Assembly: GCA_039815465.1 (NCBI GenBank)
Contig: JBCBZG010000006.1
Location: forward strand, 62,001-126,000
DNA length: 64,000 bases
Direction of reading: 5' to 3'
DNA from: Shimia_B sp039815465
Lineage (GTDB): Bacteria; Pseudomonadota; Alphaproteobacteria; Rhodobacterales; Rhodobacteraceae
The translations under genes were made by a program, and so were the position numbers. The notes beneath the pieces were generated by a model, which worked only from the letters and a program-made list of their open reading frames with translations, ran no database searches and was not told the DNA's origin. Positions 1 through 8,959 of this stretch are shown here, piece by piece. The number at the start of each line of letters is the position of its first letter. Within the stretch, counting starts at the first letter, position 1.

Positions 1-225
1 AAGCCCCGCGCCGTTTTCGACAATCGCAGGCCAGCCGTCAAAGCCCAGCGCCCTGCGCAGCGGGGCAATCTCTGCGGCGGTCTTGCTGCTGGCCAAAACA
101 AGCCCGCAGCCGGCCGCGGCCAATCCATCCAGCGCACATTGCGCCGCGTCCCAGCAATACGTGTGGTGGTCGAGAAGTGTTCCATCCAAGTCGGTGAACA
201 CAATCAGGCGCGGGCCAGCTTCCAT
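1..225 (-). CDS. Mannosyl-3-phosphoglycerate phosphatase, N-terminal part (runs off window)
   Basis: The reverse strand from the ATG at 225 reads 75 codons into the window edge without a stop. The start has the HAD motif FTDLDGTLLD, whose two Asp are the nucleophile and acid/base. Next come a block with LASSKTAAEI (HAD motif II-like Ser/Lys) and IVENGAG, both typical of the mannosyl-3-phosphoglycerate phosphatase (MPGP) branch of HAD-IIB. The family removes phosphate from mannosyl-3-phosphoglycerate or glucosyl-3-phosphoglycerate, the last step of making a glycerate-type compatible solute. The partner synthase, if there is one, would lie beyond the window. No other in-frame ATG fits better. 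Substrate is inferred from family resemblance only. Confidence 0.75.
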   Translation of the reverse strand, partial: MEAGPRLIVFTDLDGTLLDHHTYCWDAAQCALDGLAAAGCGLVLASSKTAAEIAPLRRALGFDGWPAIVENGAGL

Positions 226-350
226 AGGGTGTACATAGTGCTCCGTCCCCTGGGACCACAACCGGCGGCGGTGCTGCGCTGCGGCACAACCGCTCAGCTA
301 AGTGGCAATCGCCCAAAAAACACGCGCCCGCCTGCAAGCGGCCCTAGCGC

Positions 351-380
351 AAAAAAAATGTGGGGGCCGAAACCCCCACA
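351..380 (-). terminator. Rho-independent terminator of the C1 peptidase operon
   Basis: On the minus strand an 8-bp perfect stem (TGTGGGGG paired with CCCCCACA, loop of six) is followed directly by eight T residues. It lies about 60 bases past the stop codon of the leftward peptidase gene. Confidence 0.85.
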
Positions 381-441
381 CAGATCGTCATGGAAAATTG
401 ATGCTGGCAGGCGACGAATGACAGACCCCTGCGTACCAATT

Positions 442-1500
442 TTATTTCTTTGGGGCGATGAACATCATCTCCCAGCAATGCGTATCGACGTGGTGTGTCG
501 AAATGATCCCGTAACCGGGCTGTGGGGCCACTGGGGTGGGGTATGCGCCGAAATTTGCGCTGTGGCCAAAGCGGCGCCCCCAGCTGTTGCGGAAGACAAA
601 CCATCCGCTGCCGGGTTCGCCGTCATCGCTGGCGTCGGGGAAGTAGCCAACGATGCATACTGAGTGGCCGCCAATATTGTCGGGTTTTTGGGAGCCATCA
701 GTATTCGGGTCCACCTTTGGGTCGGCGATCACGCCCGTCGACCAGCCAGGTGAAAAGCTCCACACATTGTGCCCGCCGCGCTCTGCCAACATCGGGAAGG
801 ACAGGCACACAGGCACTTTGTGGGATAAAAGGTATCGGACCGAATGGGACAAGGGATCGCCAGGCCGGTCATCGGGCGTGGGCATTTCAGCTACACGGTG
901 GACCCGCTTATCGAGCGTCTTATACGCGCCCGCAGGGATCCCCGCGGCTGCGTCCGGCACGTGATACGCCGGCCGTCGTTCGCTCCACTTATAGGGCAGA
1001 AGCTCTTCACCGGCGGCACCCGTTGCATCCAGCGCGGACCCCGCTTGCCAAAGGAGCGACGCGCCAAAGTCGTCATACCCCTCGATCGGCTCCTCACCGG
1101 CGGGCGGCGCGGGTTTGGCGCGCTTACGCAGGTCGAAAGCGGTGCGCATCTGCGCGTAAAGCAGCTCTTCCGAGAAATCTTCGACGGGCGCGCCGCCGTT
1201 ATTCCAATAGCGGTAGAGCTCATAGGCCGCGAGCGCGGCGAAGGACACGCAGGTGCCCCGCACCCGCCCCTGATCCCGGGCCAGCCACCCATCGGGCAGT
1301 TGGTGCAGGATCGGCTGATTGTCCCCAATTCCGCCGTTGCAGGGATCGTCGAAATAGCTGCGCACCACGCGAAGCAGCTTGACCGATGCGTCCAGGTCGA
1401 GCCGCTCACAGCCCTTCACCGGGCCACCGCCACCGCGCACGGCATCTGGCAGCGAGCTCAGCTTGGCGCCGGGTGTCTTTATGGGACCCTCGCGCTTCAT
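442..1500 (-). CDS. Papain-like (C1 family) cysteine peptidase
   Basis: A 352-residue protein with the papain catalytic set in the right order: Gln77 of DQG (oxyanion hole), Cys84 in GTCVSFA, His279 in GGHSVCIVGY and Asn305 in FVFRNSWG. There is no obvious signal peptide and no long inhibitory propeptide, so it may act in the cytoplasm or leave by a non-Sec route. Its ATG overlaps the stop of the upstream PAP2 gene by four bases, so the two are translationally coupled and probably act together. A strong terminator follows. The substrate is unknown; the His/Gly-rich repeat tail of the coupled partner is one possibility, purely inferred. Confidence 0.85.
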   Translation of the reverse strand: MKREGPIKTPGAKLSSLPDAVRGGGGPVKGCERLDLDASVKLLRVVRSYFDDPCNGGIGDNQPILHQLPDGWLARDQGRVRGTCVSFAALAAYELYRYWNNGGAPVEDFSEELLYAQMRTAFDLRKRAKPAPPAGEEPIEGYDDFGASLLWQAGSALDATGAAGEELLPYKWSERRPAYHVPDAAAGIPAGAYKTLDKRVHRVAEMPTPDDRPGDPLSHSVRYLLSHKVPVCLSFPMLAERGGHNVWSFSPGWSTGVIADPKVDPNTDGSQKPDNIGGHSVCIVGYFPDASDDGEPGSGWFVFRNSWGRRFGHSANFGAYPTPVAPQPGYGIISTHHVDTHCWEMMFIAPKK

Positions 1501-2522
1501 TCGTCGTCCTCGGGATCAATGCTGGACACCGCGGGGTCGCGGTCCACGTCCCAAATGCCGGAGTAGATATCGCGCTGCTCGATCACTGCGCCAAACGTGC
1601 CGAGCGCATTGACATCGGCGATGGCATTGGCCCGCAGTTGGGCAAAGGCGGTGCCAGCGTTGGCCTTGATTTCCGCCACGATCGCCTCTGCAAGCGCTTT
1701 GCCCGCCAGTGTGTCGGACCGGTAGTGCACCCCCCCGATCTCCCGGTTGACGGCAACACGCGTCGCCATCGCCTTGAGGTAAGGCGCCCAGCCCTCGCGC
1801 GCGTCCAGATCGTCGCACAGCATATGGGCCACAAGGAACGCCTGGGTGGCGTGATTGCTGGGAAAGGACGGATGCGGCGGCGTCGGCAACAGCGGGATCA
1901 AGCCAGGGAAGCGCTGCGCCGGGCGTGGCTGCATATGTTCCAGCTTGTGCTTGAGCCCGAACGTGCCCGCGATTTGGATCGCAAACGACACGGCCATCAC
2001 GATGTTGCGGCTCACCGAGCTGCTTACGGACAACATGCTCAAGAAGTAGTGATCAAAGGCCGGGCCCTGATCGACGATCTCTGCGGCGCGCATGGACAGG
2101 TTTTCGTTGCCCAGGCTGATGATGTCGCGCACCTCCTGCTCGACATCGTCGGGCAGGAACGATGTCAGATCGATATCGACATCGAGCGTGCGGATCGCCT
2201 CCGCCGCGTGGACCTGCGCTTCGAGCCCTGGCGCCACCTCATCGTTTGGGAACGCGTCGGGGGTGAGAAACTGAAAGGTGTTCGGCTCTGTCGGTGAAAA
2301 GCTGTCACCGATGGGCAGCGCTGCGCCGCCGCCGAGCCCAGGGTGGAAGCCGCCGTGGAACCCTCCATGGAAGCCCCCGTGAAACCCACCGTGAAAGCCG
2401 CCATGGAACCCACCGTGAAATCCGCCGTGGAAGCCCCCATGGAACCCGCCATGAAACCCACCGTGGAAGCCGCCATGAAACCCGCCGTGGCGCGCGCCCA
2501 AGCCATTGTTTGAATTCGTCAT
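1497..2522 (-). CDS. PAP2 superfamily phosphatase / vanadium-haloperoxidase-like protein with N-terminal GGFH repeats
   Basis: A 341-residue protein with an unusual N-terminus: His12 is followed by twelve perfect GGFH units (to His60), then a Gly/Pro linker. The rest is a soluble PAP2/haloperoxidase fold with the three signature motifs: K193-x6-R200-P201; P218-S-F-P-S-N-H224; and N-R260-x5-H266-x3-D270. His266 would be the residue that binds vanadate or takes the phosphate. I see no clear membrane spans, which favours a soluble acid-phosphatase or haloperoxidase-like enzyme over an integral lipid phosphatase. It is coupled to the downstream papain-like peptidase by a 4-base overlap. Phosphatase versus haloperoxidase activity cannot be told from motifs. 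Confidence 0.8.
   Translation of the reverse strand: MTNSNNGLGARHGGFHGGFHGGFHGGFHGGFHGGFHGGFHGGFHGGFHGGFHGGFHGGFHPGLGGGAALPIGDSFSPTEPNTFQFLTPDAFPNDEVAPGLEAQVHAAEAIRTLDVDIDLTSFLPDDVEQEVRDIISLGNENLSMRAAEIVDQGPAFDHYFLSMLSVSSSVSRNIVMAVSFAIQIAGTFGLKHKLEHMQPRPAQRFPGLIPLLPTPPHPSFPSNHATQAFLVAHMLCDDLDAREGWAPYLKAMATRVAVNREIGGVHYRSDTLAGKALAEAIVAEIKANAGTAFAQLRANAIADVNALGTFGAVIEQRDIYSGIWDVDRDPAVSSIDPEDDE
2343..2486 (-). repeat. Twelve tandem 12-bp units encoding GGFH
   Basis: Exactly 144 bp splits into twelve in-frame 12-bp units. Every unit encodes Gly-Gly-Phe-His, yet the units differ at third codon positions (cac/cat, ttc/ttt, ggc/ggg/gga/ggt). The peptide is therefore held constant while the DNA drifts, which indicates selection on the protein repeat. 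Confidence 0.95.
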
Positions 2523-2562
2523 TTTTTCCCCACGCCATCTGTGCGAATGCGTAAAGAAAGTG

Positions 2563-2590
2563 TTAACGCCCGGCGTTAAACCAGCATTAA
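2563..2590. promoter_or_regulatory. Candidate operator: 17-bp palindrome overlapping a CtrA-type TTAA-N7-TTAA box
   Basis: Between the BTAD regulator and the PAP2 gene, 2563-2579 is a perfect palindrome (TTAACGCC, one base, GGCGTTAA). Its right half supplies the first TTAA (2576-2579) of a TTAA-N7-TTAA pair ending at 2590, the known CtrA consensus spacing. It lies 41-68 bases upstream of the PAP2 start. Function is inferred. Confidence 0.4.
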
Positions 2591-2604
2591 ATCGCCGATA
2601 GGCG

Positions 2605-4551
2605 CTAGCCGAACGCTTCAGTCAAATGCGTCCCGAGGCGCGTTCGCTGGTCTTCGATCTGGAACGCCTGCCACTCCAGGTAAGGCGCCATCTCAAACCC
2701 AGGCTCCAACACGCGATGGTGCTGGGCAAGCGTGCGCGCTTGGGCCAGTTGGCCCGAGCCCACAAGCGCGGCCATCGTAATACGGAGGTTGGAGAGGTAT
2801 TTGTCGTTGAGCTCAAAGCTCGACATCCCAAGGTTCGCCGCCGCCTCGTAATCGCCGCGGGCATAATGGGCGATGGACAGAAAATGCGCGTTGCGAAAGC
2901 GCGACGGGTCGAGCGGCGACAAGGCCAACGCCCGCGTGCCAAGCGCTACGGCGCGATCCGTCTCTCCCAAGCAGGCCAGCGCAGGCACCGACCAAATCAT
3001 CGTCTCCGCCTCACCGGGCAGCGTGTCGAGCGCTTCTTCGATCAGGCGCCGGGCCCCTGCCCCGTCCTTGTGCGCCACCCACCTCATATGACCCAACATG
3101 GCGCGCGCGCGGCCTTCATCGGCCGAAAGCTGGCTAGCAAGCTGCGACCGGTCCTCGATCTCTGCCTCGACGGCCTTCCGATCGGCAAGCCAGCCCTGCT
3201 GCATCCCGAGCCAAAGCCATTCCGCCAAAAGCGTGTGGGAGGGCGCGTGATCGGGATCCTTGTCCACCGCACGCTGCAAAAGGCTGATCGCCTTTTCCGC
3301 CGACGCCCGGTCGATGCGACCAAAGAGCTGCCGCGCCCGCAAGTACAGGTGATTGGCCTCCAGGCTGTGTTCGCTCCAGTTGCGGATGCGGCGCAGCTCC
3401 TCGGAATGGAGCGACGGGATCACCTGCTTAACGATGCGGCGCGCGATTTCCGGGAATGTCGTTAGTACGCCCTTGGCGTCCGCCCTATAAGGCCGGGCGG
3501 AGATGATGCGGTTGTTCGTGGTATCCGACACTTCCACAAAAATACGCAGCTCATGGGCGGCCTCGATCACACGCCCGGTTAGGACGTATTGCGCACCAAG
3601 CTGGCGCCCAAAGCTGATTGCATCGTCGCGTTCTGGCGCAAAACGCCGCGCCGAATTGCCCGAAATGACCGCAGGCGTGCGCAGCGTCGTCAAAAGGCAG
3701 ATGAGCTCGTCCATGACAGCGAGCGACACAAGCTCCGCAGGTTCGCTGGCGAGCGTGCACTCAAACGGCAACACCGCGAGCGAACTATCCAACACACTCG
3801 GCGCGCGCGCCTGCGCCGGGACTTGCGAGGGCTCCAACACCCGCGACTTGATATCAACCGCAAGCTCTTGGGTTTCGACATCGGGATCGACGTCAAGCTC
3901 CGCATCGAGCATTGCGTAATGCGCGTCATACAGCTGAATGGCGCGCGGGCTTTCCCCGGCCTCGTCATACCCGCGCATCAAGGTCCGCAGCGCGGCCTCC
4001 TTGAAGGGATCAAGCTGGTAGGCGTACCGCGCCGCCGCTAAGCGCAGATCAAGAGGGCGAGACCCATCCGAAAAGATCGCGGTGAGCCCTGCCGTCAAGG
4101 TCTCTATGCTCGTGCGGCGAAACTCGTCGAGCCACTCGTCAAGCTCTTCACTCATGCCGTCGAAATTGGGCATGATGTCGGCGGGGGATTTCACCCGATC
4201 AGCGAGCGCCGTGACATCGTCGGGGCTGCGCAGATCATCGGCCAAATGCTCATGGCACACCCGGCACTGCGTCCGGTCCACGTAAACCTCCGCCAGGGAT
4301 GCGCATAGCGGTGGCTCGGGAAGCTTCTTGAACGCCGCTTTCACGTCAAAAAGCGCCTGGCGCAGCGACGACCGCGCCGAACTGTCCTCCGTGCCGGGCC
4401 AAAACCGCGCCGAAAGCTCCCCCCGGCTCACCGGGCGCGGAGATCGAGACAGGAGATATACGAAAAGCGCCGCCGACTTCCGCGTCTTTAGCCGCACCTC
4501 ACCGGTGTCCAGGACAAAGGCACAACGGCCCAATACGTCCAACTCAACCAC
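2605..4551 (-). CDS. BTAD-domain transcriptional activator with TolB-like and TPR regions
   Basis: A 648-residue protein. The first ~100 residues form an OmpR-like winged-helix domain (KTRKSAALFVYLL, then RFWPGTEDSSARSSLRQALFDVK). A BTAD helical domain runs to about residue 240 (YAYQLDPFKEAALRTLMRGY, then SPRAIQLYDAH). A TolB/adenylate-cyclase-associated segment starting SLAVLPFE (about 255-370) and TPR-like helices fill the C-terminus. This architecture is common in alphaproteobacterial SARP-like regulators; the effector is unknown. The stop lies 82 bases from the PAP2 start on the same strand, so PAP2 and the peptidase are its likeliest targets. No cyclase catalytic domain is present. Confidence 0.8.
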   Translation of the reverse strand: MVELDVLGRCAFVLDTGEVRLKTRKSAALFVYLLSRSPRPVSRGELSARFWPGTEDSSARSSLRQALFDVKAAFKKLPEPPLCASLAEVYVDRTQCRVCHEHLADDLRSPDDVTALADRVKSPADIMPNFDGMSEELDEWLDEFRRTSIETLTAGLTAIFSDGSRPLDLRLAAARYAYQLDPFKEAALRTLMRGYDEAGESPRAIQLYDAHYAMLDAELDVDPDVETQELAVDIKSRVLEPSQVPAQARAPSVLDSSLAVLPFECTLASEPAELVSLAVMDELICLLTTLRTPAVISGNSARRFAPERDDAISFGRQLGAQYVLTGRVIEAAHELRIFVEVSDTTNNRIISARPYRADAKGVLTTFPEIARRIVKQVIPSLHSEELRRIRNWSEHSLEANHLYLRARQLFGRIDRASAEKAISLLQRAVDKDPDHAPSHTLLAEWLWLGMQQGWLADRKAVEAEIEDRSQLASQLSADEGRARAMLGHMRWVAHKDGAGARRLIEEALDTLPGEAETMIWSVPALACLGETDRAVALGTRALALSPLDPSRFRNAHFLSIAHYARGDYEAAANLGMSSFELNDKYLSNLRITMAALVGSGQLAQARTLAQHHRVLEPGFEMAPYLEWQAFQIEDQRTRLGTHLTEAFG

Positions 4552-5820
4552 GTTCGCCCATACCCCCCAAACGGTCTGTCAGAACATAAAGGTTTTGAAC
4601 AAACGGACAAATTAAAGCTGCAAAAATCGCAAACCTGATGCGCAATCCACACGCGCCGCGTGCTCAGTAGGCGCTGAATCAAACCTGCAAGTCTGATCCT
4701 TTCGACGCAAAGGAGAGCTGCTGTAGAGAAAGGATGGCCACATCGAACAAAGACGTCGCCAGGCCACACGATTGATAGCCTACGCCGATCAAAGCCAAAG
4801 TTGGAGCCGCTCAATTCTCGGAGAATATACACGAAGCACGCGCGCATATTTTGCAGCTCAACAGTCGTGCAGAACGATGTTACGGAGTGGATGTTGGGCG
4901 ACCAAGGACAGCCCTAGAACGCCTTGAAGCTTCCGATTTACCGAGAAAAGTGGAAGACTGGACCAGTGTTCTGCGGGCTGAACCAGAACTTCGCAGCCGC
5001 TGAGACTTGCTTGGACTAGGGCCCGGACCTTTTGATTTCCGCTTGCGTCTTGTTGCAGGCTTCAAAAAAGTGAACGGTGACCATGTCCGACGATTTTTCT
5101 GGCTGACCACTGCCCGTCAGTGCATTGCGCAGGAATGTCACGAAAGTGGATGCGCAGAAGGCGCGCCAACCCGCTACAACCGCTGTCCGAGAGTGTTATT
5201 GTCAGCAATTTTCCGCGCGACAACCGTCAGCTACTGGATTTGGGTCCTGACCCAAGAAAATCTGCGCTGTGCTCTGCAACGAGGTCGATGCTTAGAATCC
5301 ACGTTGTTCAACTTACAAAAAACGATGCTCCCTGGGCGCCGCGCATAAGCCGCTGAAACTTCGAACCCTTCGAGTCCGCCAACAAAATGACAGGATTTGC
5401 GTAGTTGCCTGAACCGAAGGCGGGCATGCACGCGGCAAATCAACGGGAACAAGGGGCCGCCAGCCAGCGCGCAATACGCATTGGAGCATCTTTGCTAAGA
5501 ATATATTCCCCGACCCGCTGTTCCATTGGGTTGGGATAAACTGCTTGGTCACAACGCTGATTCATCGGGTCGCACTTGGAATGAGTCCTCTTTGGGCGTC
5601 ACAGCTCCGGGCGAAGAATGGAGTACTGGCTCAATGCCAACTGGCACGAGCCATCGTCCCATTTAGGGACTGAAGCTCGGCCCCGTACAGACCATCAAGC
5701 CGATGCACTTGAAACAAGCCAGTCGAGATGGGCGCCTCTAACTCAGAAGCGCCCCAGCTTGCATCAACTGCGTTTACAGGGGGGGCAGTCCGACCAGCGA
5801 AAACCATTGAAGCTCATGGT
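4552..5820. other. Gene-poor interval of lower GC, no recognisable gene
   Basis: Nearly 1.3 kb between two leftward genes with visibly lower GC than its flanks. It holds only short overlapping ORFs whose translations resemble nothing I know. One frame on the plus strand (4779-5003) stays open for 75 codons with a protein-like, helix-rich composition but has no start codon and follows a TAG, so it may be the relic of a decayed gene. Promoters for the BTAD gene should lie at its left end. No tRNA, IS inverted repeats or integrase motifs were found. Confidence 0.5.
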
Positions 5821-7131
5821 TCAGCGCACGCTCCAAAGTGGGCCGGCGGTTTGGTAGTGCAGGGCTTCGAGGATCACTGCGTTGGTGTTGAGGGTGAACA
5901 CCTCGTTCACCGCGCCGTCGGCTTCGTAGATGCCTGCGGGGAAGCCTTCATCGGTGGCGAGCTCGAGCGCCGCGTCCCGTGCCAGGTCGGCGTAGTCAGA
6001 CCCGACCAGAGCGTACCAGCCGAACGCGGCTTTGGTGCTCATGGTGCGCATGTCGGAATGGAAACTGCCGTCCTCGGCCACCACGGCCCAGGCGCGCCCG
6101 TTGGCTGTGACCGATGAATAGGCAAAGAAGGGCGCCGCATCGAGGTGGTCTTCGGACACCATGGTGATGTGGCCGGTTTCGTCGTAGCGCGCCTCCTGCG
6201 CCTGGTAGACGCGTTCGGCGAGCGCTGCGCTTTCAGTGTCGAGGCCGAGCTCGAAGGCCATCAGGAGGTAGGGTTCGCTCAAGACCGGCGTGATCGCTTG
6301 GAAGGTGATCGCGCGGCGGCGGTCGGCGGCGACTTCGACCCCTTCGATCCGGTTCCAGTCGACGATCCGTTCCGCAGACATCGCGCGGATCACATCGAGC
6401 CCCCAAAGCGCGGCGGCACGGGCGCCGTACTGCTCGTAGCCAATGCGTCCCTCTTGCCATAGCGCGCCCTCCTCGTCTTCCTCCGGTTCGCGGGTGAAGC
6501 CCATGAGTTCACCGTCCTGGGCCATGGCTGCGAGATCCCACCCGCGGATCACGTCCCGGATGGCGTCGCCATGTTGCGGAAAGTGCTTTTCGACCACGCG
6601 CAGCCCCATCAGGAGCCGCGCCATATCGAGCGCTGACCAGCCAATTCCGCCTTCCACCCGGGTGTTGGCGTAGTCCGTCATTTGCAACGTTTGGGTGTCG
6701 TAGACCTTGTTGGGAAGCTTGTCGTGAAACAGCTCCAACCGCGCCAAGCCATCGAGAAAGGCCGCGACCCGTATGTCGAGCTCTGTCTCGGTGACGATCC
6801 CTAGGCGCACGGCGGACACTAGTCCGAGCAGGTAGGACCCTTGGTCCCAGAGCGTTGCAGATGGAAAGCCCGCCACGGCGTCGACAAAGCCGGTCTCGCT
6901 GCGCGTGTTGGCGGCAAAGTAGCCCCAGGCGGCGCGCGCGGCCTCCATCTCCTCGACGGTGAGTTTACTTTCCTGCGGGACGTGCCAGTCGGTGGCTTGC
7001 AGGTTGAGCTGTCCTTGAAAAGCCAGCGCAATTGCGCCGCTGGCCCCGTCGAGCATCATGGCCGAGCCCGCCGCGAGCGCGAGCCCCGTGGCAAAGACGA
7101 GCGAGGACCGGGGGACTGTCACTCTAGACAT
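5821..7131 (-). CDS. DUF3131 domain protein, exported
   Basis: A 436-residue protein with an N-terminal hydrophobic signal or anchor (residues ~8-35) and then a DUF3131-like domain of alternating helices. Landmarks are WGYFAANT, TLWDQGSYLLG, an Arg/Glu-rich GGIGWSALDMARLLMGL and RIGYEQYGARAAALWG. This resembles (alpha/alpha) toroids of glycan-active proteins, and DUF3131 is often found beside glucan synthases. Its start overlaps the end of the GT2 gene by 8 bases, so it is the last gene of a four-gene leftward operon. A periplasmic role in maturing or trimming the polymer made by the GT2 is a reasonable inference; no catalytic residues are claimed. Confidence 0.75.
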   Translation of the reverse strand: MSRVTVPRSSLVFATGLALAAGSAMMLDGASGAIALAFQGQLNLQATDWHVPQESKLTVEEMEAARAAWGYFAANTRSETGFVDAVAGFPSATLWDQGSYLLGLVSAVRLGIVTETELDIRVAAFLDGLARLELFHDKLPNKVYDTQTLQMTDYANTRVEGGIGWSALDMARLLMGLRVVEKHFPQHGDAIRDVIRGWDLAAMAQDGELMGFTREPEEDEEGALWQEGRIGYEQYGARAAALWGLDVIRAMSAERIVDWNRIEGVEVAADRRRAITFQAITPVLSEPYLLMAFELGLDTESAALAERVYQAQEARYDETGHITMVSEDHLDAAPFFAYSSVTANGRAWAVVAEDGSFHSDMRTMSTKAAFGWYALVGSDYADLARDAALELATDEGFPAGIYEADGAVNEVFTLNTNAVILEALHYQTAGPLWSVR

Positions 7132-8944
7132 GGGAAAGCTCCTTTTTCACGGTTGCGCCGGACGTGGCAGACGTTTGCGCCCCTTTTGGCGCCCAAAGCG
7201 CGGCTAGGACGACGCGCAGGAAGGCCGATCCGCACCAGGCAATCCAAAACGCGTTCACGATCAACAGCGGCACGGAATGCGCCTCCGACCCGAGCACATG
7301 TTGCGCCACGCCGTAGCCAAGCGCGACAGCCATCACAGCCAGGATAAGAAGTTGGGGCCACACGAAACGCAGCGAGGCGGAGAACAGCGGAATTTTCGGG
7401 GTGGGCGCAAATCGCACCCGCTTTCCGCGCAGCACCAGCCAGAACGCACGCAGCGTTATGGGCAGCGTCGCCACCGACTGCACCCGCCCCTGGTGGCCAT
7501 CTTGCCCCTTCGCGCCGAGCGTAAAGGCCAGTTCATTGGCCAACAGCACGGGCAAGAGGTGCAAAAAGAATGTCACCGAATAGGTCGCGACGGGCGACAA
7601 GCCCGTAAAGAGCGTGATGACGGGCGCCGCGAGCAGCACCACGAGCACAAGGCACGACACATAGGACCAAAAGGTTGCGGCGTAGTGCAGTGCGACCTTC
7701 CACGGCATCTTGGGCAACGCTGTGGGCGCCACGCGCAGCATCAGGTCCAGCGTCCCGCCGGCATATTTCAGCTTTTGCGCCGACCAGGCTTCCATGCTCC
7801 AGGGGGACAGCATCTTGCTTTCGACCTGCGGATGATAGACCGACCGCCAGCGCGCGCCTGCGTCCTTGCCGCCGTCCCCGTGCAGGAGGATCGACGTATA
7901 GATGTCCTCGGACACGTGAAACCGAAAGGGCTGCAAGGGCTGCATCCGCGCCGCAAAGCGCCGGAGCCCCGCGCCGAAGGCCTGGCGCCCGCGGTCGCCG
8001 CGGTGCTGGTCCAGCGCATCAAGAAACAGCGGCTCCCGCCGATGGATGGAGGCTGCGCCGCAGCAAAAGCTGGCCCCATGGCGATTGCGACGGCGTTGAA
8101 TGACGTCAAAAAACATCATGGAACCGCTCAGATACGGGTCGCGGCCCGAACGGGTATCGCCGGTGAGCCATCCGATAGCGCGGCCCATCAGGCCGCGCCG
8201 CGGCTCCCCCTCTGGGATGTCATAGAACCAGTGCGGGGTCTGGACCCAGGCGACACTCGGGTCGCGAAAGTAACCCAGCGTATGGTCCAGAAACGTTGGA
8301 AAAAGCCGCGTATCGGCGTCGCAGATCACCACAAATTCGCCATCTGTGAGCGTCAGCGCATTGCGCAGATTGCCCGCCTTAAAACCACGATTGCCCGCGC
8401 GTGTGATGTAGCCCACGTCAAATCGGCGCGCTAAAGCTTCGATCAGGGGCCGGTTGCCGTCATCGAGCACATGGGTGCGCACCGTCCAACCCGGGGGCAC
8501 CACAAGGCGCGCGGCATCCTCCAACGTCGCTTCGAGCACAGCCACATCCTCATCATAGGTGGTCACCATTACATCGACGCTGAGCACTGCCCCCGGGGGC
8601 AAAGCGGCCTCGGCGGGCAGGCGTGGCGGCGCGGCGCGGGGTGTGTCGCCCTCCTCCCAGATGTCATAGAAAAAAAGGAGCGTGCCGAGGAACGCCAGCG
8701 TCTCAGCCCCGGCAACTGCGGCGGAAAAAAGGAGCGCATCTGGGTTCAGCGACGCGGTCCAGCGCCAGTGCAGATACCACGCACCCAGTCCCAGCGTGAA
8801 AGCCGCGGCAAGCTGCCAGATCAGTCTGCGCCGCTCTGTCATCGGGGCCAGCACCGGCGGGCGCACGTGGTCGAACGCGCGGAAGTAGTCGGGCGCTGTC
8901 ATGTCGCGCAATGCACCCGCGCGGGTTGGGGTCTGGTCTGGCAT
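7124..8944 (-). CDS. Cellulose-synthase-like family 2 glycosyltransferase, membrane-bound
   Basis: A 606-residue processive GT2. Two membrane spans near the N-terminus precede the cytoplasmic catalytic domain with LDDG (nucleotide), VICDADT (DxD metal site) and a SED that stands for the TED acceptor motif. The place of the usual Q-x-x-R-W reads QKLKYAGG, i.e. Lys-Tyr instead of Arg-Trp. About five further spans follow (LVVLLAAPVITLF, FFLHLLPVLLAN, LLILAVMAVALGYG and others). There is no PilZ domain, so direct c-di-GMP control as in BcsA is not expected. Similar enzymes make cellulose, curdlan or mixed-linkage beta-glucan; the product cannot be chosen from sequence. It sits 15 bases downstream of the nucleotidyltransferase fusion. 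Confidence 0.85.
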   Translation of the reverse strand: MPDQTPTRAGALRDMTAPDYFRAFDHVRPPVLAPMTERRRLIWQLAAAFTLGLGAWYLHWRWTASLNPDALLFSAAVAGAETLAFLGTLLFFYDIWEEGDTPRAAPPRLPAEAALPPGAVLSVDVMVTTYDEDVAVLEATLEDAARLVVPPGWTVRTHVLDDGNRPLIEALARRFDVGYITRAGNRGFKAGNLRNALTLTDGEFVVICDADTRLFPTFLDHTLGYFRDPSVAWVQTPHWFYDIPEGEPRRGLMGRAIGWLTGDTRSGRDPYLSGSMMFFDVIQRRRNRHGASFCCGAASIHRREPLFLDALDQHRGDRGRQAFGAGLRRFAARMQPLQPFRFHVSEDIYTSILLHGDGGKDAGARWRSVYHPQVESKMLSPWSMEAWSAQKLKYAGGTLDLMLRVAPTALPKMPWKVALHYAATFWSYVSCLVLVVLLAAPVITLFTGLSPVATYSVTFFLHLLPVLLANELAFTLGAKGQDGHQGRVQSVATLPITLRAFWLVLRGKRVRFAPTPKIPLFSASLRFVWPQLLILAVMAVALGYGVAQHVLGSEAHSVPLLIVNAFWIAWCGSAFLRVVLAALWAPKGAQTSATSGATVKKELSHV

Positions 8945-8959
8945 TATCAGGCTCCGGCC

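Noticed and set aside
2343..2486. 12-bp tandem repeats as a CRISPR-like array
   Set aside because: The units are contiguous, lack spacers and are in frame within a gene.
5313..5452. tRNA T-arm-like TTCGAACCC in the low-GC gap
   Set aside because: No acceptor, D-arm or anticodon stem fits around it; not a tRNA.
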